Shown here: piece after piece, positions 28,966-37,074 of the stretch
How the letters are laid out: each line of letters begins with the position of its first letter
Position numbering within the stretch: position 1 is the stretch's first letter
DNA from: Slackia isoflavoniconvertens
Lineage (GTDB): Bacteria > Actinomycetota > Coriobacteriia > Coriobacteriales > Eggerthellaceae
Direction of reading: 5' to 3'
Assembly (NCBI RefSeq): GCF_003725955.1
Contig: NZ_QIBZ01000012.1
Coordinates: forward strand, 1 to 64,000
DNA: 64,000 bases
The notes under the pieces: model-generated
What the model saw: only the letters and a program-made list of their open reading frames with translations
What the model was told of the DNA's origin: nothing
The model's database searches: none
Program-made: the position numbers and the translations under genes

Positions 28966-29142
28966 ATGTGCGAAGCATGCTCAACCGAATCGAATCAGGC
29001 GCCGCAGGGCATGGCCTACACCCCCGGAAAACCGTTCCCAACACATCACGCGCAAAACGCAAGTGATTACCTGAATGCGGCGCTATCGGCCGAACGCTGG
29101 ATTGCAACCTTCGAGCACAAGACGCCCGAAGGCATCTTCTGA
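28966..29142 (+). pseudogene. N-terminal part of a LanC-like protein, ended by an in-frame TGA
   Basis: An ATG with an excellent site (AAAGGA, 6-nt spacer) opens a 58-residue reading frame that ends at TGA 29140-29142. The same frame continues without another stop into the LanC-like gene at 29152. The sequence before the stop (ASDYLNAALSAERWIATF...PEGIF) matches the beginning of LanC-like proteins, where I expect Trp at the stop position (G-x-W). A TGG to TGA change, a sequencing error or read-through are the options. Read together, 28966-30390 would give an ordinary full-length protein of about 474 residues. Confidence 0.7.
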
Positions 29143-29151
29143 CAGCAGGAC

Positions 29152-30390
29152 GTGAGCCAGTCAATCGACCTATCGCTGTACAGCGGGTCGGCCGGTGTAG
29201 CGTATTTCTATCTGAAACTCACCGAGGTCACCGGCAACGCCGAGTTCGCCGAGAAAGCACGCTGCGGGCTTTCCTACGCAGCCGCGCATTGGCGCGACCT
29301 GCTGCTTCCCGAGCAGGCCGCCTTCCAAGATAACCGCGAGGGCGTGCCTGGCGTGCATCTAGGCGCCCACATGGGCGTTGGCGGTGTGGGCCTCGTGCTC
29401 ATCGAAGGCGCTAAAACCTTCGCGGAAAGCAGAGACGCCGAAAAGTATCGCCGGGCGGCACAAGCAATCGGACGCTTCTATACCGACGAATCTGCGCAAC
29501 AAGGCGAAAGCGGCCCCTATTGGACCGGCAGCCCCGCGTTACTGATGGACGGCGGCATTATGCTATTCCTCATCGCACTCTACGAAACGTTCGGCGATCA
29601 GCAGTTGCTTGAATTCATCAAGGCCGCTGGCGCACAATACCTGCGCTGGAGCGCGGAAAGCCCGCGCGGCGGCGTCGATTTCAACGGTGCGGGCATCGAA
29701 ACCCCATTCGATTGGCCGAATTTCGCCTTCGGGAGTGCTGGATCGGGATATCTGCTCGCGCATCTTTTCCGCATCACGGGCGATGCCCGTTATCTTGAAG
29801 TTGCACGCAGATGTGCCGATTTCCTCGACGCCGTAGCCGTGCCGCAAAAACGAGGCAAGCTCATCCCCCACAAATTGGGCGGAGATGACGAATTCACCGT
29901 CTTCTACTTGGGATATTGCCACGGCATCGCAGGAACATTGCGCTTCCCCACCCTGATGGGGACCCTCGACAACGATATTCGTTGGGCAACGATGGTCAAT
30001 CAACTCGCCGACGGAGCCGAAGCGCTCGGCGCACCCGAGCATATGTCGGCTGGCCTCTGGAATACCGTATGCTACTGCTGCGGTCACGCCGGCATGGCGC
30101 ATACATTCTTGGGTCTGTACTGCATCGATGGGTCGCCGCGCTGGCGCGAGTTCGCCACACGCTGCAGCGATATATTGCTGGGCTCGATGAAAACGCACGC
30201 CGACGGGTCGGCCTCTTGGCCTTTCGCATGGGAGCGAGTACACCCCGAAGAGCTCTCGCAGCGCATCGGTTTCTACGACGGCGCAGCCGGCATCGCATCC
30301 ACGTTGCTCGAACTGTTCATGCTTGAACGCGACGATTATCACTGGCCACGCATGATCGACGACCCCTTTCCCGAGGACCCGCGCCGCTAA
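29152..30390 (+). CDS. Lanthionine synthetase C-like protein (main part after the in-frame stop)
   Basis: This alpha-toroid protein of the LanC-like family starts at a GTG ten bases after the TGA and has 412 residues. The repeated helical-hairpin loops GSAGVAYFYL, GVGGVGLVL, GSAGSGYLLAH, CHGIAGTLRF, CCGHAGMAHTF and GAAGIASTL are clear. Zn-ligand-type cysteines occur in YCHG and CCGH, the His being offset from the usual CHG. LanC enzymes add Cys thiols to dehydrated residues, but no lanthipeptide precursor or dehydratase is nearby, so a stand-alone LanC-like role is more likely. Translation of this part would need re-initiation (AGGA only 1 nt before GTG) or read-through. Confidence 0.8.
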   Translation: MSQSIDLSLYSGSAGVAYFYLKLTEVTGNAEFAEKARCGLSYAAAHWRDLLLPEQAAFQDNREGVPGVHLGAHMGVGGVGLVLIEGAKTFAESRDAEKYRRAAQAIGRFYTDESAQQGESGPYWTGSPALLMDGGIMLFLIALYETFGDQQLLEFIKAAGAQYLRWSAESPRGGVDFNGAGIETPFDWPNFAFGSAGSGYLLAHLFRITGDARYLEVARRCADFLDAVAVPQKRGKLIPHKLGGDDEFTVFYLGYCHGIAGTLRFPTLMGTLDNDIRWATMVNQLADGAEALGAPEHMSAGLWNTVCYCCGHAGMAHTFLGLYCIDGSPRWREFATRCSDILLGSMKTHADGSASWPFAWERVHPEELSQRIGFYDGAAGIASTLLELFMLERDDYHWPRMIDDPFPEDPRR

Positions 30391-30563
30391 ACGCAAGCCC
30401 ATCCCAAGTCGCGCCGCCGGTAAAACATTCCACGTGCGCCTCGTACTCAAGCGTCTTGCCAGCATCTGAACGCCAGGCATCGGATTGGCAACGCCCGCAT
30501 CGCCCCAACATTTCGCGCGTGAGCCGCCAGGTACCATAGTAGGCGCGCGGAAAGGAAGCTTAC

Positions 30564-31430
30564 ATGCAGCCATCGAGCACTCTTCAACCCGTCGGCACGC
30601 AGCAGCACGTCGGAACCCACCCAGACACCACCGAGGCCGAAGAGCAATCTCTTCCCTCGATCGATTTGCCGCCCGATGCCGATTTCTACGGCGATTACTT
30701 ACAGAAACTAAAGGAAATTACCTGGCGTTTTGAGATATCTCTCGAGACGTATTTAATGGAGCGCGGCATAAACCGCGAACGCAAGCCCATTTCATCGTGG
30801 AAAACGCGCATCAAGTCGCCCGACAGCATGAGGGAAAAACTCATCAAGCGAGGATACGAGCCTACTGCCGAAAATGCCGTATACGCCGTGCACGATGCAG
30901 CTGGAGTGCGCGTGATTTGCCCACTCGTCGACGACGTCGCATCGGTCGCGCAGTTCATTCGCGAGCTCCCATGCTTCGAGGTCGTGCAGGAAAAAGACTA
31001 CATTTTGCACCCAAAGCCAAACGGATATCGCAGCTACCACATGATTCTTGCGCGCACGAACGATTCGGAACTCGACCCCGATGCAACGAGGCGAGCCGCG
31101 GCCAAGGCGGCCATTGAAGCGCAAGAGATTTCCCTGTCGCAGCTTATCGACCAACTGAATACATCGGGCACATTCGATGCCGTCGAGTCAAAGGGGGCCG
31201 AAGCGCAGACTGGCGATAATCGCTTCGAATTCGGCCGTCGCGTGTGCGTCGAAGTTCAACTTCGCACCATCGCGATGGATAGCTGGGCAAGCATCGAGCA
31301 CGACCTCAAATACAAGAAAGATGTGCCTAACCAGGAGTTTTTGCAGGCCGAGCTCAAACGCTGCGCCGACGAGATGGCGGCGACCGATCTGTCGTTGCAA
31401 ACTATCGCCGACTTGATCAACGTAAAGTAA
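30564..31430 (+). CDS. Small alarmone synthetase (RelA/SpoT synthetase domain)
   Basis: The protein carries only the (p)ppGpp synthetase domain, which transfers pyrophosphate from ATP to GDP/GTP. Visible motifs: RIKSPDSMREKL (about 85-96), the HDAAGVRVICPL segment (about 112-123), PKPNGYRSYH (about 152-161) and VEVQLRTIAMDSWASIEHDLKYKK (about 223-246). The first 35 residues are low complexity. There is no HD hydrolase, TGS or ACT domain. The length (288) is above YjbM/YwaC (about 210), with an insert around 170-215. SD GGAAAGGAAG is upstream. It lies alone before a palindrome-rich gap. Confidence 0.9.
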   Translation: MQPSSTLQPVGTQQHVGTHPDTTEAEEQSLPSIDLPPDADFYGDYLQKLKEITWRFEISLETYLMERGINRERKPISSWKTRIKSPDSMREKLIKRGYEPTAENAVYAVHDAAGVRVICPLVDDVASVAQFIRELPCFEVVQEKDYILHPKPNGYRSYHMILARTNDSELDPDATRRAAAKAAIEAQEISLSQLIDQLNTSGTFDAVESKGAEAQTGDNRFEFGRRVCVEVQLRTIAMDSWASIEHDLKYKKDVPNQEFLQAELKRCADEMAATDLSLQTIADLINVK

Positions 31431-31446
31431 ATCGGCAAAAAGTGAC

Positions 31447-31609
31447 AAAAGTTGCGAATTCGGGGGCGTATTTGCCAGAATCGCCGCACTTCGAGGACCC
31501 ATAAAACCGTTTCAGAGTAGAGGTTGGCCCTATTTGCAAGATATATCTTGCAAATAGGGCCAACCTCCCTTGCTTTTAGTGCTGAAAAGCCCCCGGATTC
31601 GCAACTTTT
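31447..31609. repeat. Nested palindromic element (MITE-like)
   Basis: Outer arms 31447-31467 and 31589-31609 are inverted copies matching 20 of 21 bases. They enclose the 48-bp perfect palindrome at 31520-31567. GGCAAAAA occurs just outside on both sides (31434-31441 and 31610-31617) like a target duplication, although the left copy is separated from its arm by 5 nt. It begins right after the alarmone synthetase stop. It carries no coding capacity. Confidence 0.65.
31520..31567. repeat. 48-bp perfect palindrome without loop
   Basis: The arms 31520-31543 and 31544-31567 are exact reverse complements. It can form a cruciform or a very stable RNA hairpin. It lies between convergent genes and may double as a bidirectional terminator, although flanking T tracts are poor. 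Confidence 0.85.
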
Positions 31610-31712
31610 GGCAAAAATGGATGCCTCGCTTTACGCTGGCCCAATTCTCGGAGCATCAATCAAGTTCGCACTCCTCGTCGCACGAAATGCAAGCCCATAC
31701 GCCAACTACGCT

Positions 31713-33131
31713 CTAGTTGCAAACCTTACCGGGGTTCAAAATGCCCTTCGGGTCAAACGCCTGTTTAATGCTCGACAACAGGGAGAATGCCGTATCGCCC
31801 ACCGATTCGCGCAGGTATTCCTTTTTCGCATGCCCAATGCCGTGCTCGCCAGAAACCTGGCCGCCCAGCTCGTTGCATTTCGCGTACGCCGCATGCATAA
31901 CGCGCGTCGACTTCTCAAGGAACGCCTCACGCTCAATATTGTTTCCGCAGCAATAAATATGCAGGTTGCCGTCACCCGCATGACCGAACGAGCGAATGAG
32001 CACGTCGTTCTCGACGCCCGTATCATGAATAAAGCCCAGGAATTCGGCGATTTTATCGACGGGAACCACCACGTCCATCTCATCGAGATGCTCGGTTTCG
32101 GCCTCGATTACCGTGAGAAACGCGCTGCGCGCCGCCCATACCGCCGCCTTGTCGGCTGGGTGCTCGATAACGAGCGTGTCGAAGGCGCCCGCTTCTTCGC
32201 CAATTTCGGCCAGCGTTTCGGCGCGCTGAAAAATCTCGTCCTCGTCGTTGCCATCGAGCGTGACCAGGATATATGCGCCGCATTCATTGCCGTCGACCAC
32301 CGTGGGGATAATTTTGTTCCCCGTGTATTCAGCCGAAGAGTCCACGATATCGCGCTCCATGAACTCGATAGACTGCGGATTTAAACCTGCAAGCTTGATT
32401 TTCGGTACAGCGGCAATGGCGGTTTGAATATCGCTGAACGAGAGAATGAAACTCATGTCTTCTTTGGGATTAGGGATAAGCTTCATGGAGAGCTCGGTGA
32501 TAATGCCTAACGTGCCCTCCGAGCCAACCATCAAGTGCAGCAGGCTGTAGCCCGAACTCGTTTTCGCGACCTCGCGGCCCAGTCGCAGCACCTCACCGCT
32601 TGGCAGAACCACCGTCATGGCAAGCACATAGTCGCGCGTAGTGCCGTATTTCACGGCTCGCATGCCGCCGGCATTCGTGGACACGTTTCCGCCGATAGAC
32701 CCCGTTTTCTCACCCGGATCGGGCGGATACATGAAGCCATGGTCGATTGCATCGGCCGCCAAATCGCACAAGCGCACGCCCGGCTGTACGCGCACGAACA
32801 GGTTGTTCTCGTCGTATTCGAGAATTTTGTCCATGCGCATGGTGCACAGCGCAATGCCGCCCGCCAATGGCGTGCTGCCACCCACCAAACCCGTTCCCGC
32901 ACCGCGCACCGTTACGGGGATATTGTTTGCACTCGCAAGCTTCATAATGGCCGACACTTCATCGGTGTTTGCAGGAAGAACCACAGCGTCAGGCATGTGC
33001 GTGCCGTAAATAGGCATCTCATCGTGCGAATAGTCTTCGTTGATATCTTCGCCAGTCAGACAATTATCGCCCCCAACAATATTCTCGAGCTCGGCGATGA
33101 GCTCCGGGGTGAGTTGATTGTACTCGGCCAT
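31713..33131 (-). CDS. FAD-linked oxidase, GlcD/D-lactate dehydrogenase type
   Basis: This flavoenzyme of the VAO/PCMH family oxidises 2-hydroxy acids such as glycolate or D-lactate. The N-terminal FAD-binding domain has VTVRGAGTGLVGGSTPLAGGI (about residues 72-92) and PPDPGEKTGSIGGNVSTNAGG (about 135-155). The C-terminal FAD-oxidase_C domain ends with SGEHGIGHAKKEYL and NPGK. Length 472 is typical. AAAGGG lies 5-6 nt before ATG 33131. No GlcE/GlcF or electron-transfer partner is adjacent, so the electron acceptor is open. Confidence 0.9.
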   Translation of the reverse strand: MAEYNQLTPELIAELENIVGGDNCLTGEDINEDYSHDEMPIYGTHMPDAVVLPANTDEVSAIMKLASANNIPVTVRGAGTGLVGGSTPLAGGIALCTMRMDKILEYDENNLFVRVQPGVRLCDLAADAIDHGFMYPPDPGEKTGSIGGNVSTNAGGMRAVKYGTTRDYVLAMTVVLPSGEVLRLGREVAKTSSGYSLLHLMVGSEGTLGIITELSMKLIPNPKEDMSFILSFSDIQTAIAAVPKIKLAGLNPQSIEFMERDIVDSSAEYTGNKIIPTVVDGNECGAYILVTLDGNDEDEIFQRAETLAEIGEEAGAFDTLVIEHPADKAAVWAARSAFLTVIEAETEHLDEMDVVVPVDKIAEFLGFIHDTGVENDVLIRSFGHAGDGNLHIYCCGNNIEREAFLEKSTRVMHAAYAKCNELGGQVSGEHGIGHAKKEYLRESVGDTAFSLLSSIKQAFDPKGILNPGKVCN

Positions 33132-33457
33132 GGATCCCTTTCCGTGCATTGTGGCGCATAGCGGCACTCGTACGACCAAACCCCGGCCGCGATACCCGTC
33201 AATAACATGCGCTCTCATCTTGCGTTCGCGAACTCTAGCACAGTAAAGTGCCAATGCATCCAGCCGATAACGCTTCACGAATGAGCGGCACATTGCAGCG
33301 GCGAACGGCGGATTGTCAGCCGCGGATGGAAGAGACGACCACAAACAGAAAGCGGGTCCAACGCATATCGACAATCGGCCGAGAAGATAACGGTGCCCGC
33401 TTCGCCGGCCAACGCTAGGCATTACAATATTCAGCTAAGCCCAGAGAGGAGGCCGGG
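33132..33457. other. Divergent promoter region
   Basis: This 326-bp gap separates the minus-strand oxidase and a plus-strand lipoprotein. A TACAAT -10 (33423-33428) with weak TTCGCC 16 bp upstream can serve the lipoprotein. No further gene or repeat was seen. Confidence 0.4.
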
Positions 33458-33946
33458 TTGACTAATCTTCGAATTCCTTTTCTTACGCTCACCGCGCTTG
33501 CGGTGCTACTTCTTTCTTGCGGTTGCTCACCCCAGCAAGAAAAGCTTGGCCCTCGCCCGAACGAATTCGAATCGCACACGCCCATTTACGATCGCGACAC
33601 TATTTTGTTCCATTACGAATCGTTCAACCATGAGGCAATCGATGAAATCCCTCCCACGCCTGAAGGAAGCGGCGGCGACCCCTTCGCCGTCCCCTGGGCA
33701 CTCGTAGGCACCGTTGAGGATTTCGATGGCGCCGGCATCGCAAAGATTAAAGTCGACAGGGACCAATCAAGCGGCTTCATTCTCGACACTGCATATCTCA
33801 ACGCAAACGCGCCTATCGAAGGCGGCGACGTCATCGCCATCGGAGACAAAATAGAATGCCGTTTTCTCTACGATACCAACTCGGAAATAATCGATCCCGA
33901 GAAAAGCGGCTACATCAGAATCGTAGATTCGGGGTCGGCCTCGTAA
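33458..33946 (+). CDS. Small predicted lipoprotein, function unknown
   Basis: This 162-residue protein has a hydrophobic signal (FLTLTALAVLLLS) and a lipobox-like CGC at about residue 21-23. The mature part is acidic, with alternating strands that look like a small OB- or beta-barrel-type domain (ALVGTVEDFDGAGIAKIKVDR, GDVIAIGDKIECRFLYD); this is inference. The start is TTG at 33458, with a strong SD GAGGAGG 5 nt upstream. No relative was recognised. It is read on the same strand as the phosphoesterase 97 bp downstream. Confidence 0.8.
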   Translation: MTNLRIPFLTLTALAVLLLSCGCSPQQEKLGPRPNEFESHTPIYDRDTILFHYESFNHEAIDEIPPTPEGSGGDPFAVPWALVGTVEDFDGAGIAKIKVDRDQSSGFILDTAYLNANAPIEGGDVIAIGDKIECRFLYDTNSEIIDPEKSGYIRIVDSGSAS

Positions 33947-34042
33947 AGAAGTCGGCTTTTCGTGGTATCCACCAGCCGATAAACCGCGCGGCCATTACAA
34001 TAGCCACATCCAAACCCGATAAATCCCCCCTGGAGGCCGCCC

Positions 34043-34606
34043 ATGATGTGGTTCACCGCCGATTTGCACTTCGGCCATTCGAGCATTCTTTCGAAAATGA
34101 ATCGCCCGTTTGAAACCATCGAACGCATGAATCAAGGGCTCATTGCGGCGATTAATGAACGGGTAGCGCCCAGCGACTCGCTCTATGTGCTGGGTGACTT
34201 CGCGTATCAAACAACTGCCGAAAACGCACGCCGCCTACGCGAGCAAATCACTTGCGAGCACGTGCATCTCATTCGCGGCAACCATGACGATTCGTGGTCG
34301 ACGGGCGCGGGCGCGGGGATTTTCGAAACCGAGCAGGACTATCTCGAAATCGCCCCCGGCTACGCGCGCGGCCATAAGCTCGTTTTGTTCCACTACCCCA
34401 TCATGAGCTGGAATGGAAAACGCCGCGACGCCATCGCCCTGCACGGCCACGTCCACTCCAAAGGACCCACCAACAACGAACGCAACCGCGAGCGCGGCAT
34501 TCTTCGATACGACGTGGGCGTTGACGCGAACGGCTATGCGCCCGTAAGCCTCGCTGAAATTTTGAAATTCTTCGAGGGCGCTCAGTCGCACTCTCGAATG
34601 GGGTAA
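34043..34606 (+). CDS. Calcineurin-like metallophosphoesterase
   Basis: All five metallophosphoesterase signature blocks are present in 187 residues: DLHFGH (about 6-11), GDF (about 51), GNHDD (about 78-82), HYPIM (about 115) and HGHVHSKGP (about 131-139). It is similar in layout to small cytosolic YfcE/phage-type phosphoesterases, but the substrate is unknown. GGAGG lies 6 nt before ATG ATG. It is followed after 53 bp by trmO on the same strand. Confidence 0.9.
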   Translation: MMWFTADLHFGHSSILSKMNRPFETIERMNQGLIAAINERVAPSDSLYVLGDFAYQTTAENARRLREQITCEHVHLIRGNHDDSWSTGAGAGIFETEQDYLEIAPGYARGHKLVLFHYPIMSWNGKRRDAIALHGHVHSKGPTNNERNRERGILRYDVGVDANGYAPVSLAEILKFFEGAQSHSRMG

Positions 34607-34659
34607 GAAGGAACCAAGAGAACGTCCGACGTCACAAGCACCACAGGAGACCCCGCAGC

Positions 34660-35391
34660 ATGAAACCCATCGCGCATATTCGCACCGACCTTCCCCAGAA
34701 GTTCGGCATTCCGCGCAACAGCTTTCTGGCGCCACATTTGCAAGGGCGCATCGTTTTCGAGCCCGAGTTCGCGTTGAATAGCGCCGTCGCGGGACTCGAC
34801 GGCTTCTCGCACGCATGGCTGCTTTGGGAATTTGAAAACGGCACGCCAGGCGGAACCGCGCAAGACATTGCAGCAGATGCCGCCACCGACGACAAAAGCG
34901 GCACGAACACGAAATGGTCGCCCACGGTGAGGCCTCCGCGCTTGGGCGGATCAGAGCGCATGGGAGTGTTCGCAACCCGAAGCCCATTCCGCCCCAACCC
35001 CATTGGATTGACCTGCGTCAAAATCGACCACGTCGAGCTCACCGACGACGGCCCGATTATCCATGTGTTGGGCGCCGACCTGCGCGATGGAACGCCCATC
35101 TTTGACATCAAGCCCTATATTCCCTTCGCCGACTGCCACCCCGATGCGACGGGCGGCTTCATCGACGAAGCACCCTGGCACGAACTAGACGTCGACTTCC
35201 CCGAAACGCTGCAGGCGCATATCGAGGGCGACAAGCTCGAGGGTCTCGTGGAGGTGCTGCGCCAAGACCCGCGCCGCGCCGGAAGCAAGCACGACCCAAG
35301 CCGCGTCTACCATTTGGCCTTTGCCGCATATGACATCGCTTTCACCGTAGACGGCGATGCGCTGCATGTGGTTGGGGTCGCAAGCGCATAG
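34660..35391 (+). CDS. trmO: tRNA (t6A37) N6-methyltransferase TrmO (YaeB/TsaA-like)
   Basis: TrmO methylates threonylcarbamoyladenosine at position 37 of certain tRNAs to m6t6A, using SAM bound to a beta-barrel fold unrelated to other methyltransferases. Family motifs: the start KPIAHIRTDLPQKFGIPRN, FSHAWLLWEF, and RPNPIGLTCVKI plus GADLRDGTPIFDIKPYIPFAD in the second part. Length 243 is typical. The SD AGGAG is 10 nt upstream. It acts on the product of the Tsa fusion at 5.9-8.6 kb. Confidence 0.93.
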   Translation: MKPIAHIRTDLPQKFGIPRNSFLAPHLQGRIVFEPEFALNSAVAGLDGFSHAWLLWEFENGTPGGTAQDIAADAATDDKSGTNTKWSPTVRPPRLGGSERMGVFATRSPFRPNPIGLTCVKIDHVELTDDGPIIHVLGADLRDGTPIFDIKPYIPFADCHPDATGGFIDEAPWHELDVDFPETLQAHIEGDKLEGLVEVLRQDPRRAGSKHDPSRVYHLAFAAYDIAFTVDGDALHVVGVASA

Positions 35392-35459
35392 GCGATATGA
35401 CGAGGGCACAAAAAGCTGGACGCCCCTCTTGCATACGCTTCTACAGATTGGGCCGACAA

Positions 35460-35495
35460 TAGAGAAAAGGCCAAGGACCGAAGCCCTTGGCCTTT
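35460..35495 (-). terminator. Intrinsic terminator of the first MFS gene
   Basis: An 11-bp stem (35466-35476 with 35485-35495) is followed on the minus strand by TCTCTATT. It can also serve trmO from the other side. Confidence 0.75.
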
Positions 35496-35535
35496 CGATT
35501 CATTCCGAATGGAAACCGTACGCCAAATGAAAGGC

Positions 35536-36813
35536 CTACTTCTTCCAAAGTTTATTGCCCGCCTTGAGCGTGAACGGAACGAGAACCGCAGCGACAACAT
35601 ACAGCGCGATAACCACCATGAAGCAGCCATCATACGATCCGGTGTTGTCGTAAATCAGGCCATATACCGTGAAGGAAATAGCGGTTGCGATGAAAATTCC
35701 CGTGGAAACCCAGGAATAAATCTGGGAATAATTGCGCGGGCCGAACGTGCCGCGAGTGAGCATCGGCGCGATAACAGTAAGACCTGCGTAGCCGAAGCCG
35801 AAGATCGCCATGCCTGCATAGAATACTGCCTCGTTTGCGCCCGATTGCCATGCGAGCGTGATGCCCAAAGCGCCACCAATCGTCGCGATAAGGCCCGTCC
35901 ACTGAATGCCGATTTTGTCATTCAGCGCGCCCAACAGCAACTTGCCTACGATGCCGCCGACCATGATGATTGAAACGGCCATAGCGCCAACGGAAGCACC
36001 GAGCTCGCCATGCGCACAGAAAGCCGGAATCTGCTGGAAGAACGCCGCGCACATGCAGAAGATGCCTGCCACAAGAATCAGCGTGTACATCGCGGGAGAC
36101 TTGCGAGCCTCTTCGATAGTGGCGCCTTCGTTCTCGGCAGCAGCAACCGCAGCCGCAGCTTCCTCGGCGCTACGCTCTTCGGCATCTTCCCCAGTCTGGG
36201 AAGCGCCAAAAGGCAGAACGTTCATGACGGAAGGCGACTTGCGCACAAACGCGGCGCACAGCACGACCGAAGCGACCGTGGTAACGAGAGAAAGTACCAA
36301 GCGCGCCGTCTGCCAGCCATATGCGCTAATGAGGGCCTGGCCAACTGGGCTCGCAATGACGGCGAGCAGGGAAAGCGTTGCGGCAGAGATGCTCACGGCA
36401 ATGCCCGCGCCCTTCTCGAACCAAATGTTGATAAGCACCGGAGCCGCCAGATACATGAAGAACGCGGCGGTCACGCCGAACACAACGCCGTACAAATTCC
36501 ACTGCCACAACTCAGTGGCAAAAGCGGACGCAACCGAGGCCAAGCCAAAAACAGCCGACACGGCGGTCATAATCCAGCGCGGATCGTACTTCTCCAGCAA
36601 CTTGCCAGCGAACGGTGCGCAAATCGCCGAAACGATAGGCTGAATCGTTCGATACATCGTGGTATCGGTCTGGCTCCAACCAAACTGATCCATAACGGGA
36701 GCAACAAAAATACCCGACGTGTTGGCGATGATGCCCGTCGGAATGGAATAAAAACCTATGCAGCCAATGAGCACGAGCCATGCCCAAACCGACCCGCTTT
36801 TCACCTTTGACAT
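35536..36813 (-). CDS. MFS transporter 1 (OFA-like group)
   Basis: This 425-residue major facilitator protein has twelve hydrophobic segments. The repeated pattern FGWSQTDTTMYRTIQP...APFAGKLLEKYDPRWIM is the MFS motif A region. The central loop is long, acidic and Ala-rich (EDAEERSAEEAAAAVAAAE). It is closely similar in architecture to MFS 2 in this window. I infer relation to oxalate/formate-antiporter-like carriers that often pair with CoA-transferases; the substrate is unknown. AAAGGGGA lies 5 nt before ATG 36813. It is divergent from the SARP gene, with SARP-type repeats in the gap. Confidence 0.9.
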   Translation of the reverse strand: MSKVKSGSVWAWLVLIGCIGFYSIPTGIIANTSGIFVAPVMDQFGWSQTDTTMYRTIQPIVSAICAPFAGKLLEKYDPRWIMTAVSAVFGLASVASAFATELWQWNLYGVVFGVTAAFFMYLAAPVLINIWFEKGAGIAVSISAATLSLLAVIASPVGQALISAYGWQTARLVLSLVTTVASVVLCAAFVRKSPSVMNVLPFGASQTGEDAEERSAEEAAAAVAAAENEGATIEEARKSPAMYTLILVAGIFCMCAAFFQQIPAFCAHGELGASVGAMAVSIIMVGGIVGKLLLGALNDKIGIQWTGLIATIGGALGITLAWQSGANEAVFYAGMAIFGFGYAGLTVIAPMLTRGTFGPRNYSQIYSWVSTGIFIATAISFTVYGLIYDNTGSYDGCFMVVIALYVVAAVLVPFTLKAGNKLWKK

Positions 36814-36984
36814 ACGGTCCCCTTTCGAACTTTGCGCAACACGCGCAACCCTCTTCATGCTCAAAAACTATACGAATCGGCCTTTAACAAACTAAACACG
36901 GCCATATGCCGAAAACCAACGCGTATACCTTGTTTTCAAGCAATTAACGTGCCACTTCCCCCTGAAAAACGGCTGGACGATATG

Positions 36985-37023
36985 CTATAAATGCTTTTGT
37001 TAGCTTTTTGTTTAGGTTTCGTT
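36985..37023 (-). promoter_or_regulatory. SARP-type binding repeats and -10 for MFS 1
   Basis: On the minus strand three repeats with core CGAAA, CAAAA and CAAAA (plus-strand positions 37017, 37006 and 36995) lie exactly 11 bp apart. Four bp further is TTATAG (36985-36990). Direct heptamers at 11-bp spacing just upstream of the -10 are the hallmark of SARP-activated promoters. Confidence 0.65.
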
Positions 37024-37074
37024 TCAACCATCATAGTCAGCACGAGGACACAACCCACCACACGAAGGAAAATC

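Noticed and set aside
29140-29185. Certain selenocysteine codon in the LanC-like gene
   Set aside because: The downstream hairpin is in range, but a Sec residue is unknown in LanC proteins and a TGG to TGA change is simpler. Reported as an open question only.
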